Positions 8,401-15,315 of a stretch of 64,000 nt of DNA are shown here, one piece after another. The first letter of the stretch is position 1; each line of letters opens with the position of its first letter. The DNA comes from UBA4644 sp964646225 (GTDB lineage Bacteria; Bacillota; Clostridia; Oscillospirales; Butyricicoccaceae). Both the position numbers and the translations under genes were made by a program. A model generated the notes under the pieces. The model saw only the letters and a list, made by a program, of their open reading frames with translations. It searched no databases and was not told where the DNA came from. Location: assembly GCA_964646225.1 (NCBI GenBank), contig CAZYAD010000003.1:1-64000 (forward strand). Direction: 5' to 3'.

Positions 8401-10452
8401 ACCTTCGAAGACGGCTCCTCCACCTATGACGGCGCCGACAAGACCTATGCAGAAGCCACAGTCAGCGGCATCACCGCCGGTGGCGATCCTCAGTGGACTT
8501 ACACCTACAAGCAGGGTGACACTGAGCTGGATGCCATGAAGGATGCCGGCAGTTACACCGTCATCGCTACCTATGAGGATGCTGACAACTACGGCACGGC
8601 AGAGGCGGTCTATACCATCTCTCCCGCCACGCTGACCATCAGCAGCGCCGTCGTCGATGAGAAGGTTTATGACGGCACAACGGAAGCCACAGTCACCGAC
8701 GTGATCTTCGACGGTCTGGTGGGGGATGAGAGCGTCGATTATGAAGTGACCAGCGCGGCCTTTGAAAATGCCAATGTAGGCGTGAACAAGACCGTCAACT
8801 TCACCGTTGCGCTGAATAGCAGCGTGACCAACTACGCCATCCCGCAAGACAGCGCCCGGGCCACGGCCAAAGGCACCATCACGGCCAAAGGTGTGATTGT
8901 GTTCTTTGCAACTCCTGAAGCGCAACACTATACCGGCAGAGACATCACGCCTGAGCCTTTTGTCGATGTCGACGGCACGGTGAACAGTTATCAGCTGGAA
9001 AAGGACAGGGATTACACCCTGGTCTACAGCAATAACCGCAATGTGGGCACTGCCACGATCACTGTCGTCCCTGCTTCCGGCAGCAACTACACCTTTACAA
9101 ATACCTCCGATACCTTTGATATCCTTGCCGCAGAGCTCAGCGGCCTGACCGCCGAAAATCTGGTGGTTACCTATACCGGTCTGCAGCTGGATGCCAGCCG
9201 CATCCGCGGCACGGCCTACTTCAACGGTGCGCAGGTGCCCGGCACCTGGAGCTGGGTCACCGAGCCCGCGGGTGTGGACGCCAGCGAGACGCCCTACCCC
9301 GCCCGGGTGCGCTTCACGCCGGAGAGCAGCAACCTGCTCAAGGCCGAGACCGACATTACTGTCACCATTCGCAAGGTCACGCCCACCGGCGAGCCTTCCT
9401 ATACCGTCCTCACCGGCACCGGCAAGACTCTTGCTGATGCTCAACTGGGCATCGGCACCATCACCCCGGCGGGCGGCACCATCCGCTGGGTGGATGAAAG
9501 CGGCGTCGAGCTGCCTCTGACCACTGTGGTCAATCCTCAGGAGGCCTATACCTGGCAGTACATCCCGGCGGATCCTGTCAACTACAATGTCCTCACCGGC
9601 ACCATCACTCCCTGCAAGTACCAGAACATCCCCGTGGTGGGCCCCTCCAACCAGACCAAGGTGGAGCAGCCCGACAACGGCGAGATCGCTGTCAAGCCCG
9701 CCCATGCTGCGGCCGGCAGCACCGTCACCGTGACGGTCACGCCGGATGACGGCTATGTGCTGGAGGAGCTGCGTGTGCTGGATAAGCACGGCAACGAGCT
9801 GGAACTGAAGGATCTGGGCAATGGCTGCTATTCCTTCACCATGCCCTCCGGCGGCGTGGAGGTGGATGCCACCTTCGCTTCCGAGGAGCAGCCTGCCCCG
9901 GTGGTGTTCAGCGATGTGCCCGCAGACGCCTGGTATGCCAATGCTGTTTACAGCGCGGTGGAGCAGGGCCTGTTCAGCGGCACCGGCGAGACCACCTTTG
10001 CTCCTGAAATGCCCATGAGCCGCTCCATGCTGGTGACGGTGCTGTGGCGCATGAGCGGTGAGCCCGCCGCCACGGCGGCCAGCGGCTTTGCCGATGTGCA
10101 GCAGGACTCCTGGTATCAGAAAGCGGTTGACTGGGCCAGCGCTACCGGCCTGGTCAAAGGACTGGGCGACAACCTCTTCGGTTCCGAAACCAACCTCTCC
10201 CGCGAGCAGCTGGCAACCATCCTGTTCCGCTATGCCCAGCAGCTGGGTCTGGATACCTCTGCCCGCGCCGATCTCAGCGCCTTTGACGATTTCAGCCAGG
10301 TCAGCCCCTACGCGCAGGACGCCATGTCCTGGGCGGTGGCTGTGGGCCTGATCTCCGGCACCGGTGACGGCAGCCTGGCTTCCATGGGTGACGCGACCCG
10401 CGCCCAGGTAGCAACGATCCTGCTGCGCTTCCAAGACAAGTTCGGCCTGTAA
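5458..10452 (+). CDS. Giant cohesin/Ig-like/MBG/SLH surface protein
   Basis: A 1664-residue secreted cell-surface protein. It has a signal peptide with a repetitive core (SLALTLALTLAL), then a cohesin-like domain (about residues 34-180, with VPVEISNNPGIASCRLDF). Next come Ig-like and Big/MBG-type beta domains (about 185-1050), a YDG-type domain (KVYDGTTEATV, about 1057-1130), further beta domains, an InlB-B/bacterial-repeat domain (about 1400-1475) and three SLH repeats from about 1480 to the end. Two MBG units (near 554-620 and 800-865) are close paralogues, each containing the string ENAGYTMSG. The ATG at 5458 follows an AGAGG site. It is third in the B12-riboswitch operon and ends in a strong terminator. 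Its likely role is a wall-anchored scaffold or adhesin. No catalytic domain is seen. Confidence 0.85.
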   Translation: MKQIWKKSLSLALTLALTLALCSPAFADEPESGKPAITVGSVEVSVSDRTVTVPVEISNNPGIASCRLDFDIPTDWEMTEIETRQTTVYGIFYGLNKYNEMMQIGSFTNNPEIGRLVWAHEADNHNNGTICWLTYQLPDDIVSGEYTIGIGIKTGSEVVPYLSNANDTGENLASQFTFTSGTVTVMDEASVAPAITTQPASGTYTYSTTPPTVEPLKVEVTVEQVGGELTYQWYKGNAAIANATANTYIPTLPAVGSSESYHCVITNTYQGRAYTVTSETATVTYNKADQAPLTVAGRDTVTYGETATYTANGGSGNGNVTWSVEGDVATIDQNGVLTPNGTGTVNVKAEKAADDNYNATSANRYVTINAADLTLDGSESYDVTVYTSRKPVTLTVPTATAKNGQTVNPTWSTSGNVTLDNGTVTAAENAKDGDTATVTLTYSANHHNSKTVTYHITVKDKNDVSDKLSFTSKDMKADYDGEAKTADTFVHAATMPEGYTGTITYTLNGQSSTDLSQLSVTDAGNYTITATYSDDENEGSRSLSFTIDRAKVEKPTAVTGLEYDGTKQTGVTCVENAGYTMSGTLAATNAGDYTATATLDDNHQWTDETRDPLTISWSIAQKKIDVSGYEWDYTEDFTYDGAEHSVKVIVPEADQAFVDIAYYATCKATDVNRYTASATANVKQAFAQNYKIEGEIANRSWSINPAPIDVSGVKFEQDDITYDGKEHTVSVTDLPQFVTVTYKGTRTAINADDYTVQAMLKPDNNHSLVPGEGQTPCGDGSVGINLTWKILRAEIPATQEPTAVTGLVYNGTEQTGVNYVENAGYTMSGNLTATNASDNYTATATPDGNHKWADGTTEPKTFDWRIGKKSVTLPNHTISLRYSNTDGQTFTVEQLKTLLGDTNQGTTVSIDSVERTENGIIAAGATNTSASVSFTLNSGLTAQDAGKYDTLTVEYSSNNYTDGRVTLVITVMNKENVSESITFEDGSSTYDGADKTYAEATVSGITAGGDPQWTYTYKQGDTELDAMKDAGSYTVIATYEDADNYGTAEAVYTISPATLTISSAVVDEKVYDGTTEATVTDVIFDGLVGDESVDYEVTSAAFENANVGVNKTVNFTVALNSSVTNYAIPQDSARATAKGTITAKGVIVFFATPEAQHYTGRDITPEPFVDVDGTVNSYQLEKDRDYTLVYSNNRNVGTATITVVPASGSNYTFTNTSDTFDILAAELSGLTAENLVVTYTGLQLDASRIRGTAYFNGAQVPGTWSWVTEPAGVDASETPYPARVRFTPESSNLLKAETDITVTIRKVTPTGEPSYTVLTGTGKTLADAQLGIGTITPAGGTIRWVDESGVELPLTTVVNPQEAYTWQYIPADPVNYNVLTGTITPCKYQNIPVVGPSNQTKVEQPDNGEIAVKPAHAAAGSTVTVTVTPDDGYVLEELRVLDKHGNELELKDLGNGCYSFTMPSGGVEVDATFASEEQPAPVVFSDVPADAWYANAVYSAVEQGLFSGTGETTFAPEMPMSRSMLVTVLWRMSGEPAATAASGFADVQQDSWYQKAVDWASATGLVKGLGDNLFGSETNLSREQLATILFRYAQQLGLDTSARADLSAFDDFSQVSPYAQDAMSWAVAVGLISGTGDGSLASMGDATRAQVATILLRFQDKFGL

Positions 10453-10481
10453 GCCGGAAGAACGCCCGATCACAGACAAGC

Positions 10482-10517
10482 AAAAGCATCCACAGGCAGC
10501 CGCCTGTGGATGCTTTT
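10482..10517 (+). terminator. Intrinsic terminator of the cohesin-dockerin operon
   Basis: AGCATCCACAGGC (10485-10497) pairs perfectly with GCCTGTGGATGCT (10502-10514) and a T-run follows. Confidence 0.9.
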
Positions 10518-10568
10518 TGCTGTTTTCCGGCGCCCTTGCGGCAGCGTCGGCTTTTTCCCCGTACCCTC

Positions 10569-10597
10569 TTGCCAAATGCGTCGGCTTGCGGTATAAT
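10569..10597 (+). promoter_or_regulatory. Sigma-A-type promoter for the ABC importer
   Basis: TTGCCA (10569-10574) and a perfect TATAAT (10592-10597) are separated by 17 bp. The predicted transcript has a leader of about 130 nt before the start codon at 10735. Confidence 0.8.
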
Positions 10598-10642
10598 AAG
10601 AACAGCCACTTTCGTTTCTGACACCGAAATAGGCATTGAGGT

Positions 10643-10714
10643 GAAAGATACAGTTGAGCGTTTTTTGGTGTACCCGGAACGGTAACTGCATCTTTCGGAT
10701 GTGGTTATTTTTTT
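10643..10714 (+). promoter_or_regulatory. Candidate attenuator/riboswitch leader of the ABC importer
   Basis: GAAAGATACAGTT (10643-10655) can pair with AACTGCATCTTTC (10684-10696), 12 of 13 pairs. The same 3' arm (AACTGCATC, 10684-10692) can instead pair with GATGTGGTT (10698-10706, two wobble pairs), giving a hairpin directly followed by ATTTTTTT. These are mutually exclusive antiterminator and terminator forms. The sensing part would lie in about 10604-10683. I do not recognise a known riboswitch class or a T-box core in it. Confidence 0.6.
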
Positions 10715-10734
10715 ACAACAAAGGAGTACCCAAA

Positions 10735-11796
10735 ATGAAACTGAACAAGCTGCTCTCTCTGCTGCTGGCCGCCCTGCTGGCATTTTCCCTGTGCGCCTGC
10801 GGCTCAGAGCCCGCAAACGACCCCGAAACCCCCGACACGCCCGAGGTGTCCGATCCCGCGCAGCCCGAAGCACCCGCAGAGCCTGAAACGCCGACCGAGC
10901 CGGAGGTGGACGCGGAGCTGCCGGTGAATATCATGGTGCTCAACGGCACCACCGGCTTCGGCATGGCCAAGCTGATCTCCGATAACGCCAACGGTCAGAC
11001 CGCTCTGAATTACAGCATTGCGGTGGAGACCGATGCCAGCAACATCACCGCCGCTCTCATCAACGGCAGCGTGGATATCGCCGCCCTGCCCACCAACGCC
11101 GCCAGCGTGGTGTACAACAAGACCGAGGGCGCTGTCCAGGCGCTGGCCCTGAATACCCTGGGCGTACTGTATCTGGTGGCCGACAACGGCGAGAACATCA
11201 CAGCCCTGTCTGATCTGGAGGGCAAGACCGTCTTTGTTCCTGCTCAGAATCCCACCTTCATCTTCCAGGCTATCTGCTCTGCCGCCGGTGTCAATGTGAC
11301 GGTGGACAACACCTATGCTCAGCCTGCCGATCTGCGTACCGCCGTGGCCGCCGGCGAGGTCAAGCTGGCCGTCCTGCCCGAGCCCATGGTGACCATCGCC
11401 TGCGCCGGAAACGAGAACCTGACCGTTGCGCTGGATCTCACTGCGCAGTGGGATACCGTTTATCCCGCCGGAAGTCTGGTGCAGGGCTGCGTGGTGGTGC
11501 GCCGTGCCTTTGCGGAGGAGCATCCCGCCGAAGTGGCAAAGTTCCTGGAGGAGTATGAGGCTTCCATCGCCTATCTGTCCGAGGATACCGCTTCCGCCGC
11601 GCAGATGATCGTGGATGCCGGGATCTTTGCCCAGGCCCCCGTGGCCCAGAAGGCCATTCCCAAGTGCAACCTGTGCTTCATCGCCGGTGCCGATATGCAA
11701 ACCGCGCTGGGTGGCTTCCTGGAGACCATGTTCGGCGTGGCCCCCGCCTCTGTGGGCGGTGCCGTCCCCGGTGACGATTTCTACTATATTGGCTGA
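10735..11796 (+). CDS. ABC importer substrate-binding lipoprotein, NMT1/SsuA-like
   Basis: A 353-residue lipoprotein: signal sequence with lipobox (FSLCACGSE), then a Pro/Glu-rich linker to about residue 60, then a periplasmic-binding fold. The region VNIMVLNGTTGFGMAKLI and the later ALINGSVDIAALPTNAA match the layout of the NMT1/THI5-like and SsuA/TauA binding proteins. These serve importers for sulfonates, nitrate, thiamine precursors and other small organic solutes. The ATG at 10735 follows AAAGGAG by 8 nt; the longer open frame from 10654 runs through the leader. The permease and ATPase genes follow. The substrate cannot be read from sequence, and proximity to the B12-regulated operon is only suggestive. 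Confidence 0.82.
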   Translation: MKLNKLLSLLLAALLAFSLCACGSEPANDPETPDTPEVSDPAQPEAPAEPETPTEPEVDAELPVNIMVLNGTTGFGMAKLISDNANGQTALNYSIAVETDASNITAALINGSVDIAALPTNAASVVYNKTEGAVQALALNTLGVLYLVADNGENITALSDLEGKTVFVPAQNPTFIFQAICSAAGVNVTVDNTYAQPADLRTAVAAGEVKLAVLPEPMVTIACAGNENLTVALDLTAQWDTVYPAGSLVQGCVVVRRAFAEEHPAEVAKFLEEYEASIAYLSEDTASAAQMIVDAGIFAQAPVAQKAIPKCNLCFIAGADMQTALGGFLETMFGVAPASVGGAVPGDDFYYIG

Positions 11797-11805
11797 TTGC
11801 CGCTG

Positions 11806-11850
11806 AAAGCAGGGAGCATCAGGCCAGGGGCCTTTTGCTCCCTGCTTTTC
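11806..11850 (+). terminator. Intergenic hairpin between binding protein and permease
   Basis: AAAGCAGGGAGC (11806-11817) pairs with GCTCCCTGCTTT (11837-11848) around a roughly 19-nt loop, with T-rich sequence after it. It may stabilise the binding-protein mRNA and reduce read-through, giving excess binding protein over permease, a common ABC arrangement. Confidence 0.6.
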
Positions 11851-11889
11851 CTATTTTTGACAAATTACTGACCAAAAGGAGATGATTTG

Positions 11890-12654
11890 GTGAAGCATTC
11901 CAAGCTGCTGCGCGGCATCGGCGTGGCCGCCTTCTGGCTGCTGGTGTGGCAGGGCCTGTCCATGGCGGTGGATCAGGCGCTGCTGCTGCCCGGCCCCTGG
12001 CCGGTGCTCCGGCGTCTGCTGGAGCTGGCCCGCACCGGCCGGTTCTGGCTGATCTCCTGCACCAGCCTGCTGCGCATCCTGGCAGGCATCGCTCTGGCCG
12101 TGCTGCTGGGAGTGCTGCTGGCGGCCCTTTGCTGCCGCTGGCCCGCACTGAACGCCCTGTGCGCGCCGCTGCTCACCATGATCAAGTCCACCCCCGTGGC
12201 CTCCTTCATCCTGCTGCTCATTCTGTGGGTGGGGCGGGATGTGCTCCCGGCGGTGGTGGTCATCCTGATGGCCCTGCCGGTGATTTGGGGCAATGTGTCC
12301 GCCGGTATCCGCAATGTGGACCCTATGCTGCTGCGCACAGCCCGGGTCTTTTGCTTTTCGCCCCTGCGCACCCTGCGCCGGGTGTGGATACCGGCTGTGG
12401 CGCCCTATTTCCTTTCGGCCTGCCGCACGGCCATGGGCCTTGCGTGGAAGGCCGGCGTGGCCGCGGAGGTGCTCACCGTCCCCGCCGTATCCATCGGGCG
12501 GCAGCTCTCAGAGTCCAAGCAGTATATGGAGACCTGTGACCTGTTCGCATGGACGGTGGTGGTGGTGCTTTGCAGCCTGCTCATCGAAAGGGTGCTGATG
12601 ACCGCGATGGGGCGGCTGGGCCGTGCCTTTCACCGGGAAGGCGGTGGCCTATGA
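11890..12654 (+). CDS. ABC importer permease, SsuC/TauC-like
   Basis: A 254-residue inner-membrane permease of the BPD transport family. It has about six hydrophobic segments, starting with FWLLVWQGLSMAV and including ILLLILWVGRDVLPAVVVILMA. The EAA-type loop contacting the ATPase is at RTARVFCFSPLRTLRRVWIP. A GTG at 11890 is chosen because AAAAGGAG ends 8 nt upstream; a TTG three nucleotides earlier is possible. The stop overlaps the ATPase start (ATGA). It works with the binding protein at 10735 and the ATPase at 12651. Confidence 0.85.
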   Translation: MKHSKLLRGIGVAAFWLLVWQGLSMAVDQALLLPGPWPVLRRLLELARTGRFWLISCTSLLRILAGIALAVLLGVLLAALCCRWPALNALCAPLLTMIKSTPVASFILLLILWVGRDVLPAVVVILMALPVIWGNVSAGIRNVDPMLLRTARVFCFSPLRTLRRVWIPAVAPYFLSACRTAMGLAWKAGVAAEVLTVPAVSIGRQLSESKQYMETCDLFAWTVVVVLCSLLIERVLMTAMGRLGRAFHREGGGL

Positions 12655-13235
12655 TTCGAGCCGAAAGCCTGTGCGTTGCCTATGGCGGGCAGCGGGTACT
12701 GCGGGACTGCACGCTGGAGCTGGAGGCAGGGGAGCGGGTCGCCCTGATGGGCCCCTCCGGCTGCGGAAAGACCACCCTGCTTCAGGTGCTGGCCGGGCTG
12801 CTGCCTCCCGACAGCGGCCGGTTTGCCGTAAAGGGCAGGGTCAGCTATGTGTTCCAGGAGCCGGCCCTCTTTCCCTGGCTCACCGCCGCTCAGAACATCA
12901 ATGTGGTGCTATCCGACCGGCCGGAGACCCTTTCCCGGGCGCTGTCCCTGCTGGACGCACTGGAGCTGGCCGACTGCCGGGACAAATATCCCGCCCAGCT
13001 TTCCGGCGGGCAAAAGCAGCGGGTGTCCATCGCCCGGGCGCTGGCCTTTGGTGGCGATGTGCTGCTGCTGGACGAGCCTCTGAAGGGGCTGGATCCGGCC
13101 GTCCGGGAAAAGGCCGCCGCCCTCATCCTGCAGGAGTGGGCAGGGAAGACCCTGCTACTGGTGACCCATGATCCTGCCGAGGCGGCGCTGCTGTGTACCC
13201 GCACCCTCCGGTTTTCCGGCGGCAGCTTTGTCTGA
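12651..13235 (+). CDS. ABC importer ATPase, SsuB/TauB-like
   Basis: A 194-residue ATP-binding subunit, short for the family (usually 240-260). It has Walker A (GPSGCGKTT), the Q-loop (VFQEPALFPW), signature (LSGGQKQR), Walker B (DVLLLDEP), D-loop (GLDP) and H-loop (VTHD). The 'EPALFPWLT' Q-loop is typical of nitrate/sulfonate/taurine importers. The longer frame from 12549 lies inside the permease gene; the ATG at 12651 overlaps the permease stop and begins MIRAESLCVAYGG. Only the usual C-terminal extension is missing, so it should be functional. Confidence 0.88.
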   Translation: MIRAESLCVAYGGQRVLRDCTLELEAGERVALMGPSGCGKTTLLQVLAGLLPPDSGRFAVKGRVSYVFQEPALFPWLTAAQNINVVLSDRPETLSRALSLLDALELADCRDKYPAQLSGGQKQRVSIARALAFGGDVLLLDEPLKGLDPAVREKAAALILQEWAGKTLLLVTHDPAEAALLCTRTLRFSGGSFV

Positions 13236-13258
13236 AACACAGTCCGATACAAAAACTG

Positions 13259-13288
13259 AGCGGCGCGTTCCGAAAGGAACGCGCCGCT
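13259..13288. terminator. Bidirectional terminator between convergent ABC operon and ABC-F gene
   Basis: AGCGGCGCGTTCC (13259-13271) pairs perfectly with GGAACGCGCCGCT (13276-13288) around a GAAA loop. The T-run is clear on the minus strand (TTTTTG) and weaker on the plus strand. Confidence 0.8.
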
Positions 13289-13331
13289 TCGGCTTGTCTA
13301 ATTGTTTCATGCTGGCGGGAAGTCCGGGTCG

Positions 13332-15098
13332 TTATGCCATCTGATCCACCAGCGCACCCAGCTGGTCGCACAGCTCCTGCGCCCGGACGCAGTCCTCGGT
13401 CAGCAGACATTGAGTAATGCGGCGCTCCAGCTCCTGCTTTTGCTGCTCCAGCAGCAAAAGCTCCCGGTCAAAATGCCGCCGGTAGATCCGCTTGCGAAAG
13501 GCCCGCGAGCTCATGGGGCGCACCGTGCCCCCCTCTGCCAGCAGCACCCGCTGGGCGCAGCGGGCCACGGTGTAATAGTCGTGGGACACCATCAGCACCG
13601 CCCCCGGCCAGTTGGCCAGCGCCTCCTCCAGCGCCCGCTGGGCAAAGGTATCCAGATGGCTGGAGGGCTCATCCAGCAGCAGCAGGTCGGCCTCGCCCAG
13701 CGCCAGCAGTGCCAGCTGCAAAAGATTGCGCTCGCCGCCGGAAAGCTGCTCGGCCTGCTGCCCCAGCAGCTCCGGCGCAAAGCCGTAACCCGCCAGATAT
13801 TGCGAGATCTCCTCCCGGGTGGAAAGTCCGGCACGGAAGAAGGTGTCCCAGACGGTGTCCTCCCGGTGAAACACCTCCTGATGCAGCTGGGAGAACTGCT
13901 TCATCCGGACGCCCGGCGCCAGCAGAATCTCCGGGCCGCCCTGCCGGATGGCCCGCAGCAGGGTGGACTTGCCCGAGCCGTTGGGCCCCACCAGTGCCAC
14001 CTTTTCTCCGGGCAGCAGGGAAAAGGTGACATCTTTCAGCAGCGTCCCGCCGTCAAAGATCAGCGAAAGCCCCTCCACTGTCAGCAGCGGCTGCTCCCCC
14101 TGCACCAGCTCGGCCCGGGGCAGCGCGATCTCCGGCTGCCGGGCCTCCACATACGGAGCCTGGCTCTGCCGCGCCAGCAGCCGGTTCAGTTGGCTCACCT
14201 TACCCTTCAATACCCGCCCCTTCTGGGGAGAGATCACCTGGGTAGCATCGTCCCGCAGCCGCTCCACCAGCGCTTCCAGCCGCCGCACCTCCCGGGCGTC
14301 CTCCCGGGAGGTCAGCTGCCGGTTCAGCTTGGCCTGGAGCCGATAGTGGTCATAGGCGGGGAAGCTGCCGTCGTACTCGGCCAGCTCACCGTTTTCCAGA
14401 TGCCAGATCTTATCAAAGCAGTGGTTCAGCAGCCAGCGGCTGTGGGTTACCACCAGCAGTGTATCCGGGTAGTGGTCTATGAGCTCTGCCAACGCAGACA
14501 GGTTGTCAAAATCCAGAAACACATCAGGCTCGTCCATCACCAGCAGCGCCGGACGGCGCAGCATCTGCCGGATGATCTGCACCAGCTTATACTCGCCGCC
14601 GGAAAGCTGCTCCAGCCGCAGCGCGGCCTTGTCACTGAGCCCCGCCTGAAACAGCTGCCGGGCGATGCTGCTTTCACAGCTGTCGGCATCCACCGCCTGA
14701 CTCTCGTCCAGCAGCTGCTGATACCGCTCCAGCAGCGGCTCCGGATCGGCAGCCTCTGCCAGCTGCTGACAGACCTCCTCGATTTCCAGCCGCAGGCGGT
14801 CAAAGTCGGCCATCAGGTACTGCTGCACGGTGCAGCCGACCTCGGCCTCCTCCCGGGGGAGAAATTGCCGTACCACCCCCACCCGACCGGCGGTCTCCAG
14901 CCGCAGCGTCCCTTCATAGGTAAAGCGCTGGGGCTCCAGCAGCAGCCGGGTCAGGGAGGTCTTGCCGGAGCCATTGCTGCCGATCAGGGCGCAGTGCCGC
15001 CCGGTCTCCAGCGTAAAGCTCAAATGCTGAAACAGCTCCCGCTGTGGAAAGCCAAAGGACAGGTCGTTGGCCTGGATCATCAGGGCATCCTCGATCAT
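13332..15098 (-). CDS. ABC-F family ATPase
   Basis: A 588-residue soluble protein with two ABC domains and no membrane segments, the hallmark of ABC-F translation factors and ribosome-protection proteins. Domain 1 has GSNGSGKTS, signature LSGGEYK and LLVMDEPDVFLD. Domain 2 has GPNGSGKST, LSGGERN and LLLLDEPSSHLD. A charged linker (about residues 235-320) separates them. The C-terminus is charged and helical. The ATG at 15098 follows AGGAAG by 9 nt; the frame extends upstream to 15359 through non-coding DNA. Sequence alone does not say whether it is a housekeeping factor or gives antibiotic resistance. Confidence 0.85.
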   Translation of the reverse strand: MIEDALMIQANDLSFGFPQRELFQHLSFTLETGRHCALIGSNGSGKTSLTRLLLEPQRFTYEGTLRLETAGRVGVVRQFLPREEAEVGCTVQQYLMADFDRLRLEIEEVCQQLAEAADPEPLLERYQQLLDESQAVDADSCESSIARQLFQAGLSDKAALRLEQLSGGEYKLVQIIRQMLRRPALLVMDEPDVFLDFDNLSALAELIDHYPDTLLVVTHSRWLLNHCFDKIWHLENGELAEYDGSFPAYDHYRLQAKLNRQLTSREDAREVRRLEALVERLRDDATQVISPQKGRVLKGKVSQLNRLLARQSQAPYVEARQPEIALPRAELVQGEQPLLTVEGLSLIFDGGTLLKDVTFSLLPGEKVALVGPNGSGKSTLLRAIRQGGPEILLAPGVRMKQFSQLHQEVFHREDTVWDTFFRAGLSTREEISQYLAGYGFAPELLGQQAEQLSGGERNLLQLALLALGEADLLLLDEPSSHLDTFAQRALEEALANWPGAVLMVSHDYYTVARCAQRVLLAEGGTVRPMSSRAFRKRIYRRHFDRELLLLEQQKQELERRITQCLLTEDCVRAQELCDQLGALVDQMA

Positions 15099-15261
15099 TG
15101 CGTTCTTCTTCCTTTTCCTGTATTGGGGTCGTGGCCGCCCCGGCGGGGCACGGCCGTTCATCTTTTCAATTATAGCACATCGGCGGCCGGATGAAAAGCA
15201 GAATGGCACATTTTGCGGCAAAACCGGGCATTTTCCGGCAAACAGGCTCGTCAATATGCAG

Positions 15262-15298
15262 AAAAGCGTGCCGCAGAGCAAGACTCTCCGCGGCACGC
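15262..15298 (-). terminator. Terminator of the clpE-like operon
   Basis: GCGTGCCGC and GCGGCACGC (15266-15274 and 15290-15298) pair, with additional AGAG/CTCT pairing inside. Read on the minus strand it is followed by TTTTCTG. Confidence 0.75.
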
Positions 15299-15315
15299 CG
15301 ACTTTTGTCTGTTTG

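Noticed and set aside
5293..10575. Two very long minus-strand open frames (738 and 1006 residues) opposite the giant surface protein
   Set aside because: Repetitive Thr/Val-rich coding DNA in this GC range leaves the antisense frame open; no ribosome site, no domain, and the Gly/Val/His-rich composition is an artefact of the sense strand.
10671..10692. Resemblance of the importer leader (ACCCGGAACGGTAACTGC) to part of a TPP riboswitch
   Set aside because: The CTGAGA element and the TGA-x-TAATGC core of the thi-box are missing; the likeness is short and probably chance.
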